From Nevskiaceae bacterium (GTDB lineage Bacteria > Pseudomonadota > Gammaproteobacteria > Steroidobacterales > Steroidobacteraceae): DNA of 64,000 nucleotides. The notes under the pieces were generated by a model that saw only the letters and a list, made by a program, of their open reading frames with translations, was not told where the DNA came from and ran no database searches. Shown here piece by piece: positions 43,848 through 53,826 of the stretch; the stretch's first letter is position 1; each line of letters begins with the position of its first letter. The stretch lies in contig JACKOV010000002.1 in assembly GCA_024234075.1 (NCBI GenBank), positions 496,001-560,000 of the forward strand, given 5' to 3'. A program made the position numbers and the translations under genes.

Positions 43848-45580
43848 CTTGCGAACTCGTGCTGGGTTTGGAGGTTGCTGGCGAGATCGTCGAACATGAT
43901 CATCCGCGCGAGCGGGTCGGACTTGATCTGCGCCCCGGCGTTGCGGTCGAGGGCGACGTCGATCACCGACGGTCCGTTCTGCGCGAAGGCGCGATCCAGC
44001 GCCGGTTGCAGCTCTGCCGCGTGCTGGACGTATTCGCCGTGGCAGCCGAAGCCGCGGCCGACCAGGTCGTAGCGGGCGGCGCTGAGTTCGGTGTTGATCG
44101 TGCGGCCGATGGCCTGCACCTGGCCGTGCAGCTCGGTGCCCCAGGCGCCGTCGTTGCCGACCACACAGATGATCTTCAGGCCTGCCTGCGCGGCGGCATG
44201 CAGTTCGGCCGGATAGAAGCCGAAGGAACCGTCGCCGGTGACCAGCAGCACCGGGCGCAGCGGCTCGCCGTGCACGACCGCCAGCTCGCGCGCGGCGGCG
44301 GCGGCGCCGACCGCGAGCGGCGTGCCGCTGCCCATGGCTCCCATGGGGTAGTGCTCGAGGAAGCCGGGTGCGCGTCGCACGCGCAGCGCACCGTACATCC
44401 AGTTCTGCACGTCGGCGCCGTCACCGACGATGATGGCGTTCTCAGGCAGTCGCCGCGCCAGTTCGCGGCCCAGGACCAGCGGATGCACGGCGCCCGTGCC
44501 GGCGGTGGCGACGATGTCGTCGAGCCGGCGCAGGCGGTCGCGCAGCGCGTCGCGGACCCAGTTGGCGCGCAGGCCGCGCGCCGCGCCCGCGGCCTGCATC
44601 GCTTCGAGCAGTTGCCGGCAGGCGATACCGGCATCGGCGACGATCGGCACGTCGATGCGGCGGTTGCGCGAGAGTTCGGTCGGCTCGATGTCCACCTGGA
44701 TGAACTTCGCGCCCGGTGCGAAACGCGGTGGCAGGCCGAAGCCGAGGCGCTGCTTGAGGCGGGCACCGATCAGGCAGACCACGTCGGCTTCCCTGGCGGC
44801 GATCTGCATCAGCGGCCAGCTGAACGAACGCTCCCAGTCTTCGGGCACGACACCGCGGCCGAGACCGTTGCCGGCGATCGGCAGGTCGGCTTGCTCCACC
44901 AGCGCGGCGAGCGGCTCCTGCGCCCGGCCCCAGGTGGCGCCGGCACCGGTGATCAGCAGCGGCCGTTGTGCATCGCGCAGCAGCCTGGCGGCTTGCGCGA
45001 TCCGGGCGGGATCCGCGGCCGGACGGGCGATCGACGGCGCCGGCTGCGCGGCGGCGCCCGGCCCGGCGACGCTCGCGCCGAAGTATTCCTGCGGCACCTG
45101 CAGCAGGACCGGGCCGCAGCGGCCGGACAGGGCACGCTTGCAGCCGGCGTCGACGAACTCCGCGAGCCGGTCGGGCGTGGGCACGGTGCGGGCCCACTTG
45201 GTGATGCTGTCGACCAGCGAGTGCCGGGCGTTGTCGTGTTCGGCTTCCGCCTCGGTCCAGGAGTTCGGCAGTCGCGCGACCAGCACCAGCACCGGCGAGG
45301 CGGCATGATAGGCCACGGCGATGCCGTTGATGGCGTTCGGCAGACCCTGTTCGGCGATGATCAAGGCGACGCCGATCCGGCCGGTGGCGCGTGCGTAGCC
45401 ATCGGCGGCGCCGACGCAGCCGGATTCGTGACGGCTCGAGATCACCCGGACCCCATCGCGGTCGAGTGCATCGAGCAGGTGGGTATGCGAGGCGCCACCG
45501 ACCGCGAATACGGTGCGGACGCCGTAGCGGGCCAATGCCTGGCTCACTACCGCGCCTCCAGTCAGCGTTCCGGCCATCAT
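43844..45580 (-). CDS. thiamine diphosphate-dependent enzyme (acetolactate synthase-like fold)
   Basis: A 578-aa protein with the three-domain ThDP fold: the glutamate-containing VRVISSRHESGCVGAADGYA, a central FAD/ADP-type domain, and the ThDP motif GDGSFGFYPAELHAAAQAGL ending in VVGNDGAWGTELHG. It could be a decarboxylase, an acyloin synthase or an oxalyl-CoA/2-hydroxyacyl-CoA lyase relative; the sequence alone does not decide. No small regulatory subunit gene is present, which argues against biosynthetic acetolactate synthase. It is first in a coupled pair with the MFS transporter. Confidence 0.85.
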   Translation of the reverse strand: MMAGTLTGGAVVSQALARYGVRTVFAVGGASHTHLLDALDRDGVRVISSRHESGCVGAADGYARATGRIGVALIIAEQGLPNAINGIAVAYHAASPVLVLVARLPNSWTEAEAEHDNARHSLVDSITKWARTVPTPDRLAEFVDAGCKRALSGRCGPVLLQVPQEYFGASVAGPGAAAQPAPSIARPAADPARIAQAARLLRDAQRPLLITGAGATWGRAQEPLAALVEQADLPIAGNGLGRGVVPEDWERSFSWPLMQIAAREADVVCLIGARLKQRLGFGLPPRFAPGAKFIQVDIEPTELSRNRRIDVPIVADAGIACRQLLEAMQAAGAARGLRANWVRDALRDRLRRLDDIVATAGTGAVHPLVLGRELARRLPENAIIVGDGADVQNWMYGALRVRRAPGFLEHYPMGAMGSGTPLAVGAAAAARELAVVHGEPLRPVLLVTGDGSFGFYPAELHAAAQAGLKIICVVGNDGAWGTELHGQVQAIGRTINTELSAARYDLVGRGFGCHGEYVQHAAELQPALDRAFAQNGPSVIDVALDRNAGAQIKSDPLARMIMFDDLASNLQTQHEFAS

Positions 45581-45679
45581 CGCGGGCGACCTCCGAAGCT
45601 TCCGGCGGCCGCATGGATCGACCGACTTACTTTCTAGCCGATCCGGTGTGAAGTTGAAAGCCGGCGCAGCCTACGCGAT

Positions 45680-46180
45680 TCAGCCGATGTGGGTGGGTGG
45701 CTTGCGCGCGTAGCTCAGGCCGAGCGCGCGATAGATGCCGCCCAGCAGCCACAGCGGCCCGATCAGCAGGAACTGCAGATCCGTGAAAAACGACGGTCGT
45801 CGTCCCTCGATCGCGTGACCGGCGAACTGGCCGATCCAGGCGATGACGAACACGGCGAGGCAGCTGCGCCACAATGGCCAGGGCAGGCGCTCGAGCGCGA
45901 TCACGGCCGCGAACAGCAGCGCGAAGGCTGGCAGGCTGCCGAGGGCCAGCGCGGGGGAGAGCAGGGCGTAGTACGCCACCACGGCGATCGTCAGCAGTGT
46001 TGCCCAGTTGAACCAGGGCGACGACGAGAGGCCGGTGAGCACGCCGGGCACGGGCAGCGACCACAGCAGGCCGATCACGGCCATGACGATCGCCGGCACG
46101 CAGATCCAGTGCAGCCGCTGGTTGACCGGGTGACGATGGCTCTGGTGGTATTCGTCGAACCACTGATCGGCGGTACGCAT
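45680..46180 (-). CDS. Mpo1-like / DUF962 membrane protein
   Basis: A 166-aa membrane protein. MRTADQWFDEYHQSHRHPVN and RLHWICVPAIVMAVIGLLWS, followed by FVIAWIGQFAGHAIEGRRPS, match the YGL010w/DUF962 family, which in yeast includes the iron-dependent dioxygenase Mpo1. The conserved histidines (H..H in the first segment, GHAIEG later) are present. About four TM helices. The start CAT at 46178-46180 lies just 16 bases from the opposing OmpA-domain gene. A second, shorter DUF962 gene occurs at 63013. Confidence 0.88.
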   Translation of the reverse strand: MRTADQWFDEYHQSHRHPVNQRLHWICVPAIVMAVIGLLWSLPVPGVLTGLSSSPWFNWATLLTIAVVAYYALLSPALALGSLPAFALLFAAVIALERLPWPLWRSCLAVFVIAWIGQFAGHAIEGRRPSFFTDLQFLLIGPLWLLGGIYRALGLSYARKPPTHIG

Positions 46181-46196
46181 GGTGTACGCTTCCCGA

Positions 46197-46823
46197 ATGA
46201 TCGACCGAGTCGAGACGCCGGACGCTACGCCCAGTCTGTCGTTGCGGCAAGTCCGTGTACGGCCGGTGCCAGCCGGCGTGCGGGCCGGCTGGGTGCTGGC
46301 CTTGCTGGGTGTGCTGTCTTGCGGGGCCGGTGCGGCCGCAGAGTCGGCGCGCGGGGCCGGGACTGGAGTTGTCGACGCGCCGGCCGACATGCGCTATCTC
46401 GATCGCGAGTTGCGCGTGCTGGTGCGCGACACGCCGATCGAGGTCGCGACTCGCGACGAGACCGTGCGGCTGACGATGCCGGCGCAGTGGCTGTTCCGGC
46501 CGGACGACGTCGTGTTGCGATCCGAGGCCGCGGTGCGCCTCGATGCTCTGGCGCTCGCGCTGGCGGCGCCGCGGGCGCAGGGCACGCGGATCGAACTGAC
46601 CGGGCATTCCGATTCGCTCGGTCGCCGCGAACTCAACGAAGCCTTCACGCTGCAGCGGGCCGAAGCCGTCACTGCTTTGCTGGTGGCACGTGGCGTCGCG
46701 CCGGCGCGCTTGGTGACGCGTGGCGCGGGCGAGGCAAAGTTGCTGGAGAAGAACGAGGACTCGCCGGCCGCGCGGCAGCGCAACCGGCGAATCGAACTCG
46801 AGATCAGGCCGCTTCGACCATGA
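46197..46823 (+). CDS. OmpA-domain envelope protein
   Basis: A 208-aa protein. An N-terminal hydrophobic segment (VRAGWVLALLGVLSCGAGAA) acts as signal or anchor. The C-terminal ~110 residues are an OmpA peptidoglycan-binding domain: WLFRPDDVVLRSEAAVRLDA, ELTGHSDSLGRRELNEAF and QRNRRIELEIRP. ATG 46197 is preferred; ATG 46179 overlaps the opposing start codon. The last 20 bases overlap the 3' end of rpoH on the other strand. Confidence 0.85.
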   Translation: MIDRVETPDATPSLSLRQVRVRPVPAGVRAGWVLALLGVLSCGAGAAAESARGAGTGVVDAPADMRYLDRELRVLVRDTPIEVATRDETVRLTMPAQWLFRPDDVVLRSEAAVRLDALALALAAPRAQGTRIELTGHSDSLGRRELNEAFTLQRAEAVTALLVARGVAPARLVTRGAGEAKLLEKNEDSPAARQRNRRIELEIRPLRP

Positions 46824-47685
46824 CGCCGCGCAGCTTCTTGATCGCGTTTGCTTCGAGCTGACGGATACGCTCGGCGGACACGCCGTACTTGGCTGCCAGA
46901 TCGTGCAGTGTCGATTTCTCGTCGCCACCCATCCAGCGGCTGGCGAGGATGTCGCGGCTGCGCGGGTCGAGCCGCTCCAGCGCCTGGTTCAGGCGGGCAT
47001 GCGAGGTGCTGTCCCATTCCTCGTTCTCGACCTGGATCGCGGGGTCCGCATCCGGCGCGGGCAGGTAGGTGGCCGGCGAGTACGATTCCTCGTCCTCGCT
47101 GCCTTCGATCGCGACCGGATCGAAGGCGACGTCGCGGGCCGCCAGCCGCTGTTCCATTTCGGTGACTTCGGCGGTCGAGACGCCCAGATCGCGCGCGACT
47201 GCGGCGGTCTCGTCGGTCGACAGCCAGCCGAGGCCCTTCTTGAGGCGGCGCAGGTTGAAGAACAGCTTGCGCTGTGCCTTGGTGGTGGCCACCTTGACGA
47301 GGCGCCAGTTGCGCAGCACGTATTCGTGGATTTCGGCGCGGATCCAGTAGACCGCGAACGACACCAGCCGCACGCCGATCTGCGGATCGAAGCGCTTCAC
47401 GGCCTTCATCAGGCCGATGTTGCCTTCCTGCACGAGATCGCCGACCGGCAGGCCGTAGCCGGCATAGCCGCGGGCGATGTGCACGACGAAGCGCAGGTGC
47501 GAGAGCACCAGCGCACGGGCGGCCTCGACGTCGCCCTGGTCGTGCAGCCGCTGGGCAAGCATCTGCTCGTCTTCGCGCGACAGCACCGGGATCCGGGTCA
47601 CGCGGTCAACATAGGCGTCGAAACTGCCAACCGGGCCGGTCAGGGCCAGATCGGAATAGCGGGCAACCAGCGCATTGGCGGTCAT
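46804..47685 (-). CDS. rpoH: RNA polymerase sigma factor RpoH (sigma-32)
   Basis: A 293-aa heat-shock sigma factor. The core regions 2 and 4 are visible (LRFVVHIARGYAGYGLPVGD, LVQEGNIGLMKAVKRFDP, RLVSFAVYWIRAEIHEYVLR; EKSTLHDLAAKYGVSAERIR), as is the RpoH box QRKLFFNLRR. ATG 47685 is chosen because an AGGAGG site lies 12 bases upstream; an in-frame TTG at 47697 directly abuts the site. It is downstream of ftsX, as in other gammaproteobacteria, but has its own promoter with a CIRCE element. Confidence 0.95.
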   Translation of the reverse strand: MTANALVARYSDLALTGPVGSFDAYVDRVTRIPVLSREDEQMLAQRLHDQGDVEAARALVLSHLRFVVHIARGYAGYGLPVGDLVQEGNIGLMKAVKRFDPQIGVRLVSFAVYWIRAEIHEYVLRNWRLVKVATTKAQRKLFFNLRRLKKGLGWLSTDETAAVARDLGVSTAEVTEMEQRLAARDVAFDPVAIEGSEDEESYSPATYLPAPDADPAIQVENEEWDSTSHARLNQALERLDPRSRDILASRWMGGDEKSTLHDLAAKYGVSAERIRQLEANAIKKLRGVMVEAA

Positions 47686-47725
47686 CGGGATTTGCAACCT
47701 CCTGAGCGTTCCAGGCTACGGAAGA

Positions 47726-47755
47726 ATTCTAGCACTCGGGGCTTTAGAGTGCTAA
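47726..47755 (-). promoter_or_regulatory. CIRCE operator within a promoter upstream of rpoH
   Basis: TAGCACTC (47730-47737), a 9-base spacer and GAGTGCTA (47747-47754) match the CIRCE element (TTAGCACTC-N9-GAGTGCTAA) bound by the heat-shock repressor HrcA; with outer bases the site spans 47729-47755. On the rpoH strand, TAGAAT (47726-47731) as -10 and TTAGCA (47750-47755) as -35, 18 bases apart, form a plausible promoter that the operator covers. The predicted result is HrcA repression of sigma-32 at normal temperature. Confidence 0.85.
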
Positions 47756-47818
47756 GCCGCGTCACAGTTCCGCAATAAATATCCATCAACAATCAGGACT
47801 TAGCCGCGTCCGCCGACC

Positions 47819-48733
47819 TCAGGCCCGCGGCTCGATCCGCGCCAGGTTGCGGGCCGCGACGATCCAGGCGGCGATCAGCCCCAGGCCGAAGCCGCCGGCC
47901 AGCAGCACGCCGGCCTCGCGCAGGCTCAGCCCGACCAGGCCGAAGCGGCTGCCGTACAGCCCGGCGAGCGCACCGACCGGGCCGGCCAGGGCCAGCACCG
48001 CAGCGGTGACGATCAGCCAGGCCAGCAGGGCGCCGGCCAGCCCGTAGAACAGCCCGGTGTAGAGGAACGGGCGGCGCACGAAGGCGTTGCTGCCGCCGAC
48101 CAGCTTGATGACCTCGATCTCCGCCCGCCGGCTGTCGATCTCCAGCCGGATGGTGTTGCCGATCACCGCGATCACCGCGACGCCGACGACCAGGGCAGCA
48201 ATGCCGAGGGCTCGCCGCACCAGCTCGAGGATCGCCGCCAGCCGCTGGACCCATTCGGTGTCGACCTGGACCAGCTCGACTTCCGGCCAGGCGGCGAAAT
48301 AGCGTTTCAGGGCTTCGACCTCGAGTGGGCCGGCGGCATCGCGGGCCGGGCGCACGTTCAGCACATGGGGCAGCGGGTTGCCGTCCAGCGATTCGAGCGC
48401 GGCGCCGAAACCCGAGAATTCGCGGAACTCGGCCAGCGCCTGCTCGGCCGTGGTCAGCGTGACCTGCTCGACTCCGGTGCGCTCGCGGGCGTTGTCGGCG
48501 AGCTGCTGGGCCCGGGCCAGGGCGACGTCGTTCTTGAGATAGACCGTGACTTCGATGGCTTCGGCGATGCCGCCGGTGGCTGCGGCGGCATTGGAGACGA
48601 CGACCCACAGGCCGGCAGGCAGCGCCAGTGCCAGCGCGATCACCAGCACGGTCAGTAGGGTCGCCAGCGGCTGGCGCACCATGCGGCCGAGGGCGCCGAG
48701 CAAGGCCTGCAGATGGCGGATCAGCCAGGTCAC
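47819..48733 (-). CDS. ftsX: cell-division ABC transporter permease FtsX
   Basis: A 304-aa inner-membrane protein with four TM segments (LATLLTVLVIALALALPAGL; IAALVVGVAVIAVIGNTIRL; FYGLAGALLAWLIVTAAVLA; GVLLAGGFGLGLIAAWIVAA) and the motif SRRAEIEVIKLVGGSNAFVR. Together with FtsE it couples the divisome to activation of cell-wall hydrolases. It begins 7 bases after ftsE. Confidence 0.95.
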   Translation of the reverse strand: MTWLIRHLQALLGALGRMVRQPLATLLTVLVIALALALPAGLWVVVSNAAAATGGIAEAIEVTVYLKNDVALARAQQLADNARERTGVEQVTLTTAEQALAEFREFSGFGAALESLDGNPLPHVLNVRPARDAAGPLEVEALKRYFAAWPEVELVQVDTEWVQRLAAILELVRRALGIAALVVGVAVIAVIGNTIRLEIDSRRAEIEVIKLVGGSNAFVRRPFLYTGLFYGLAGALLAWLIVTAAVLALAGPVGALAGLYGSRFGLVGLSLREAGVLLAGGFGLGLIAAWIVAARNLARIEPRA

Positions 48734-48740
48734 GATGGGC

Positions 48741-49501
48741 TCACCGGCGCGCCTGCAGGTTCGGTAGCGAGCCCAGGTCGGGGCCGGGACCGGCGCGCAG
48801 GCCGCTCGACGGGCTTTCCGGTGCCGTGGGCGGGACGGGCGCCGTCACCAGCCCGTCGCTGATCTGGCCGTTGTCGATATGGATCACGCGCTGGCCGGAT
48901 TCCTGCACCAGCGACAGGTCGTGGGTGGCGATCACGATGGTGACGCCGACTTCCTGGAAACGGCGGAAGAGTCGCATCACTTCGAGCGCCAGGCCATGAT
49001 CGAGGTTGCCGGTCGGTTCGTCGGCGATCAGCACCGGCGGCTTGGCGATCACCGCGCGGGCAATGCCGACGCGTTGCTGCTCGCCGATCGACAGCTCGCC
49101 GGGCAGTACGCGCTCCTTGCCGAGCAGGCCCACCTGGTCGAGTGCGGCCCGCACCCGCTTGTCGAGCTCGCGCAGCGGTGTGCCGGCCACCAGCAACGGC
49201 AGCGCGACGTTGTCGAACACCGGTCGATCGGGCAGCAGCTTGTGGTCCTGGAATACGACGCCGATCTTGCGGCGGAACGCCGGAATCGCGCGCGAGGGCA
49301 GCCTGGAGGTGTTGGCGCCGTCGACCGTGACCGTGCCGCGGGTCGGTCGTTCCAGCAGGGCGATCAACTTCAGCACCGAGCTCTTGCCGGCGCCCGAGCG
49401 GCCGGTCAGGAACACCATCTCGCCCGGCTCGATCGCCAGCGAGACGTTCAGCAGCGCCTCGCGGCCGTTCGGATAGCGCTTGCTGACGCGCTCGAAGCGG
49501 A

Positions 49502-49505
<4 letters not shown>
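48741..49505 (-). CDS. ftsE: cell-division ATP-binding protein FtsE, with C-terminal extension
   Basis: A 254-aa ABC ATPase. Walker A is LTGRSGAGKSSVLKLIALLE, the signature is ELSIGEQQRVGIARAV (Ile replaces the usual second Gly), and Walker B is VLIADEPTGNLD. The usual length is ~220 residues; here a proline-rich tail of ~35 residues (from PVPPTAPESPSSG onward) extends beyond the fold. It overlaps the ftsY end by 4 bases and precedes ftsX. Confidence 0.95.
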
Positions 49506-50644
<1,139 letters not shown>

Positions 50645-50794
50645 GGATCCCGAAGTCTAGCGCAGCGACTCGCGGCGCTGGCGGTTCATCGCCGGGGTGG
50701 GTGGATGGGCGGGTCGGGAGGGTTTGCATTGAAATTGCCGGGATCCGAATGCAGGATCGGCCCACAACTCCAACAAAGACCCCTGGGAGGGCCC

Positions 50795-51484
50795 ATGGGC
50801 AAGTATGGTGCAGAGTTCTTCGGTACTTTCTGGTTGGTGCTTGGCGGCTGCGGCAGTGCCGTGCTGGCTGCTGCATTTCCGGAGGTCGGCATCGGCCTGC
50901 TCGGTGTCGCGCTGGCCTTCGGTCTGACGGTCCTGACCATGGCGTTCGCGATCGGGCACATTTCCGGCTGCCATCTGAATCCGGCCGTATCGGTGGGCTT
51001 GTGGGCGGCGGGACGCTTTCCGGCGAACCAGCTGGCGCCCTACATCATCGCCCAGGTGCTCGGCGGAATCGTCGCCGGCGGCGTGCTGTACGTGATCGCC
51101 AGCGGTGCGGCAGGTTTCGACGTCTCCGCCGGTTTCGCGTCGAACGGCTACGGCGAGCATTCGCCCGGCGGCTACTCGCTGCTGGCGGCGCTGGTCTGCG
51201 AGATCGTCATGACCATGTTCTTCCTGATCGTGATCCTCGGCGCGACCGATTCGCGGGCGCCGGCCGGCTTTGCGGGGATCCCGATCGGCCTGGCGCTGAC
51301 CTTGATCCACCTGATCAGCATCCCGGTGACCAACACCTCGGTGAACCCGGCGCGCAGCACCGGCGTGGCGGTCTATGTCGGCGACTGGGCCGTGTCGCAG
51401 CTGTGGCTGTTCTGGCTGGCACCGATCGTCGGTGCCGTGCTCGGCGCCGCGGCCTATCGTCTGATCGGCGGTTCGAGGAACTGA
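50795..51484 (+). CDS. aqpZ: aquaporin Z
   Basis: A 229-aa major intrinsic protein with six TM segments. Both NPA motifs are present (SGCHLNPAVSVGLWAAGRF and TNTSVNPARSTGVAVYVGDW), and KYGAEFFGTFWLVLGGCGSA is the typical AqpZ N-terminus. It forms a water channel in the inner membrane. ATG 50795 follows a GGGAGG site by 4 bases. It is divergent from ftsY. Confidence 0.95.
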   Translation: MGKYGAEFFGTFWLVLGGCGSAVLAAAFPEVGIGLLGVALAFGLTVLTMAFAIGHISGCHLNPAVSVGLWAAGRFPANQLAPYIIAQVLGGIVAGGVLYVIASGAAGFDVSAGFASNGYGEHSPGGYSLLAALVCEIVMTMFFLIVILGATDSRAPAGFAGIPIGLALTLIHLISIPVTNTSVNPARSTGVAVYVGDWAVSQLWLFWLAPIVGAVLGAAAYRLIGGSRN

Positions 51485-51498
51485 GTCTGTCTTGCGTG

Positions 51499-51534
51499 CT
51501 GCGGCCCGTCCGGCATCGCGCCGGCGGGCCGCAG
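51499..51534. terminator. hairpin between aqpZ and the opposing lipase gene
   Basis: CTGCGGCCCG (51499-51508) pairs perfectly with CGGGCCGCAG (51525-51534), and CCGGC with GCCGG extends the stem around an ATCGC loop with one bulged T. It lies between the two convergent stops, a probable bidirectional terminator without a U-tract. Confidence 0.6.
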
Positions 51535-51559
51535 CCGCTACTGCTGCTGTCGCCGCCGA

Positions 51560-53668
51560 CTAAGGTTCCAGGACGGCGGTGTTGGTCACGATCACGAACG
51601 GCCCGCCCGGGGCGGTCGCCGAGGCCGCGAAGCGCACCGTCTGCGATTGCATCTCGGCAGTGGCCGCGAGACTCGCGGTCGGATCGAACAGCGTGCCGTG
51701 CGAACCCGCGATGAAGTTGACCCAGACGCCATTGCCGGCACTGACCGGCGTCGGCCCGGCGCTGGCGATGCGGGTCAGGTTGCCGGCTGTCACCAGACGC
51801 GCGGTGGCGCTGTTCGGCACCACCGTATCGCCCGTCACCTGGGTCAGGTGGATGGGTTTCAGGTCCACGGCCGCGGCGATGTGATTGACCGGGTCGGCGG
51901 CATCGAGCGCCGCCTGGGCATCGCGGAAGAAGTTGTTGAACAGCGTCGTGCCCTCGGCCAGGCCCTGGGCGGCCAGCGCCTGCTTGATGCTGGGGCCGAA
52001 AGTCGGCGAGTCGAGGAACAACTGGGTCAGCAGGCCACCGGGCACGGCCAGGGTCGCGGTACGCGTCTGGCTGGCGAAGCGCGCATGCACGGTGCCGACG
52101 ATGCCGCCCAGCGACAGACCGGCGTAGTGGATGCGGGTGGCATCGATGTCCGCAGTGCCGTCGCCATCGAGATCGAGGGCCGCGAGCGACTTGGCCAGCA
52201 CCATGGTGTCGACCTGGCCCTGGCGCAGGTTGTCACGAGTGGTCAACGGGCTGGGTACCTGGATGAAATGCGCCGAGGACCGATCGATGAGGCCGTCGGG
52301 GCCGGCGGCGCCGGTGCTGTTGTTGACCAGGTCGAGGTTGAAGGTGCGTTCGCGGCCGGCCTGGTACAGCGGGTTGGCCGTGGCGGTGATGCCGTGCAGC
52401 GGCAGGTCGATCGAGGCGACCACGAAGCAGGCATCGGCAAACCCATCAGCGATGGCCAGCGCCTGCGAACGATCGCCACCGAGGCCGTGCTGCACGATGA
52501 CCACCGGGAAGCCTGCGCCCGGCTTCGGGCAGCCTGCGCCGCCGGCCGCGGTCGCATTCGGCGCCGTGACCAGCAGCGGGATCTGCAGGTCCGCGGTTTT
52601 GGCCGGCACGGGATTGAAGCGGGTGATGAAGCGGCTGGTCGGATCGGAGCCGGGAATCGCCGGCGGGCCGACGGCGCTCCAGGTCGAGGTCCGCACCGCG
52701 CTGTCCTGCGGACCGGCCGCGACCCGCAGGTAATACGGCACGGTCAGCGTGCCGACGTAGAGATTCGCCTTGCCGGCCAGCGCGGCATTGGCCTGCTGGG
52801 TGCTGAGGCCGGTGGCCGTGACGGCGATCGGCTGTGCGGGCACCGTTGCTGCGAGGGCGCTGAACGAGTCCGCGACCGACTGGGTCGAGAAGCTGAACGA
52901 CAGCACCACGTCCGCCGGCGATACGCCGAGGGCCGCGCCGGCAAGCTGCAGGTGCGCGCCGGTCAGGCGGCAGATGCCGTTCAGCGAGCCGTTGGTGATG
53001 CTCGCGCAGCTCGGCAGCGCGGCCTTGATGGTCGCGTAGTCGGTGTCGGCGGCGACGGTCGCGCCGCTGGCGTCGCGCAGCGCATTGGTCAGCACCACGA
53101 GATAGCCGTTGTTGGTCGCGCCGGTGCTCGGCACCAGCGGCCGCAGCGGCCGGATTTTCAGCATCGTGCCGGCCGCGCCGGCATCGCTGGCCAGCTCGAG
53201 CGCGTAGTCGGTGCCGAGGGTGAGCTGACGCACGAAGCCGGTGGTGGCCTTGGTCGAATTGTCGATCGTGACCTGTGCCACGCGCACGGCAGCGGCCGTC
53301 AGCGAACCGGGATCGAGCGGCGTGCTGAAACGCATCTCGATCGGTGCCGTGGTCGAGAAACCGTCGAGCGCGTTGAGTGCATTCAGGTTCGGCTGGAAGG
53401 GATTCGCCGGCGCGTTCAGCGTGCCGTCGGTCGAGCCGTTGAAATACAGATCGTTCGGGAAGGGCATCACGCCCGACAGCGGCGCAAACAGGGCGCGTGC
53501 GTCGGAGCGCGGCAGGTTGGCGCCACCGGCCGGATTGCCGTTGCCGCTGGTCGTATCGGTCGGCCGGACATCGGGCGGGTTGCCCTCGGAGTTGGTGTTG
53601 GCGCAACCGGTGAGGCCGAGCGCGAGCGTTGAAGCAGCGATCCATGCGGCCGCGGTGAGCCTGGTCAT
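51560..53668 (-). CDS. lipoprotein lipase/esterase with bacterial lipase N-terminal domain
   Basis: A 702-aa exported lipoprotein (lipobox LALGLTGC, Cys22). The N-terminal half resembles the bacterial virulence-factor lipase N-terminal domain (PLSGVMPFPNDLYFNGSTDG; MRFSTPLDPGSLTAAAVRVA). The C-terminal half is an alpha/beta hydrolase: VVIVQHGLGGDRSQALAIAD, IDLPLHGI and the nucleophile elbow HYAGLSLGGIVGTVHARF. It probably hydrolyses lipids or esters at the outer membrane. It is isolated between aqpZ and rsmD. Confidence 0.85.
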   Translation of the reverse strand: MTRLTAAAWIAASTLALGLTGCANTNSEGNPPDVRPTDTTSGNGNPAGGANLPRSDARALFAPLSGVMPFPNDLYFNGSTDGTLNAPANPFQPNLNALNALDGFSTTAPIEMRFSTPLDPGSLTAAAVRVAQVTIDNSTKATTGFVRQLTLGTDYALELASDAGAAGTMLKIRPLRPLVPSTGATNNGYLVVLTNALRDASGATVAADTDYATIKAALPSCASITNGSLNGICRLTGAHLQLAGAALGVSPADVVLSFSFSTQSVADSFSALAATVPAQPIAVTATGLSTQQANAALAGKANLYVGTLTVPYYLRVAAGPQDSAVRTSTWSAVGPPAIPGSDPTSRFITRFNPVPAKTADLQIPLLVTAPNATAAGGAGCPKPGAGFPVVIVQHGLGGDRSQALAIADGFADACFVVASIDLPLHGITATANPLYQAGRERTFNLDLVNNSTGAAGPDGLIDRSSAHFIQVPSPLTTRDNLRQGQVDTMVLAKSLAALDLDGDGTADIDATRIHYAGLSLGGIVGTVHARFASQTRTATLAVPGGLLTQLFLDSPTFGPSIKQALAAQGLAEGTTLFNNFFRDAQAALDAADPVNHIAAAVDLKPIHLTQVTGDTVVPNSATARLVTAGNLTRIASAGPTPVSAGNGVWVNFIAGSHGTLFDPTASLAATAEMQSQTVRFAASATAPGGPFVIVTNTAVLEP

Positions 53669-53826
53669 GTGTAACTCCTGATGCAGTCAGTCGGGCAGCG
53701 TCGTGCGAGTCGGCGGCGCGGCCAGGGCAGGAATCGTCGGCTGGCCCCTCGCCATGCCGTAGCTGTTCTAATCTTTGTACCGAAGCTAGGTTACGCTCCC
53801 CAAAAGGCGGGAGGCAAGCAATCAGG

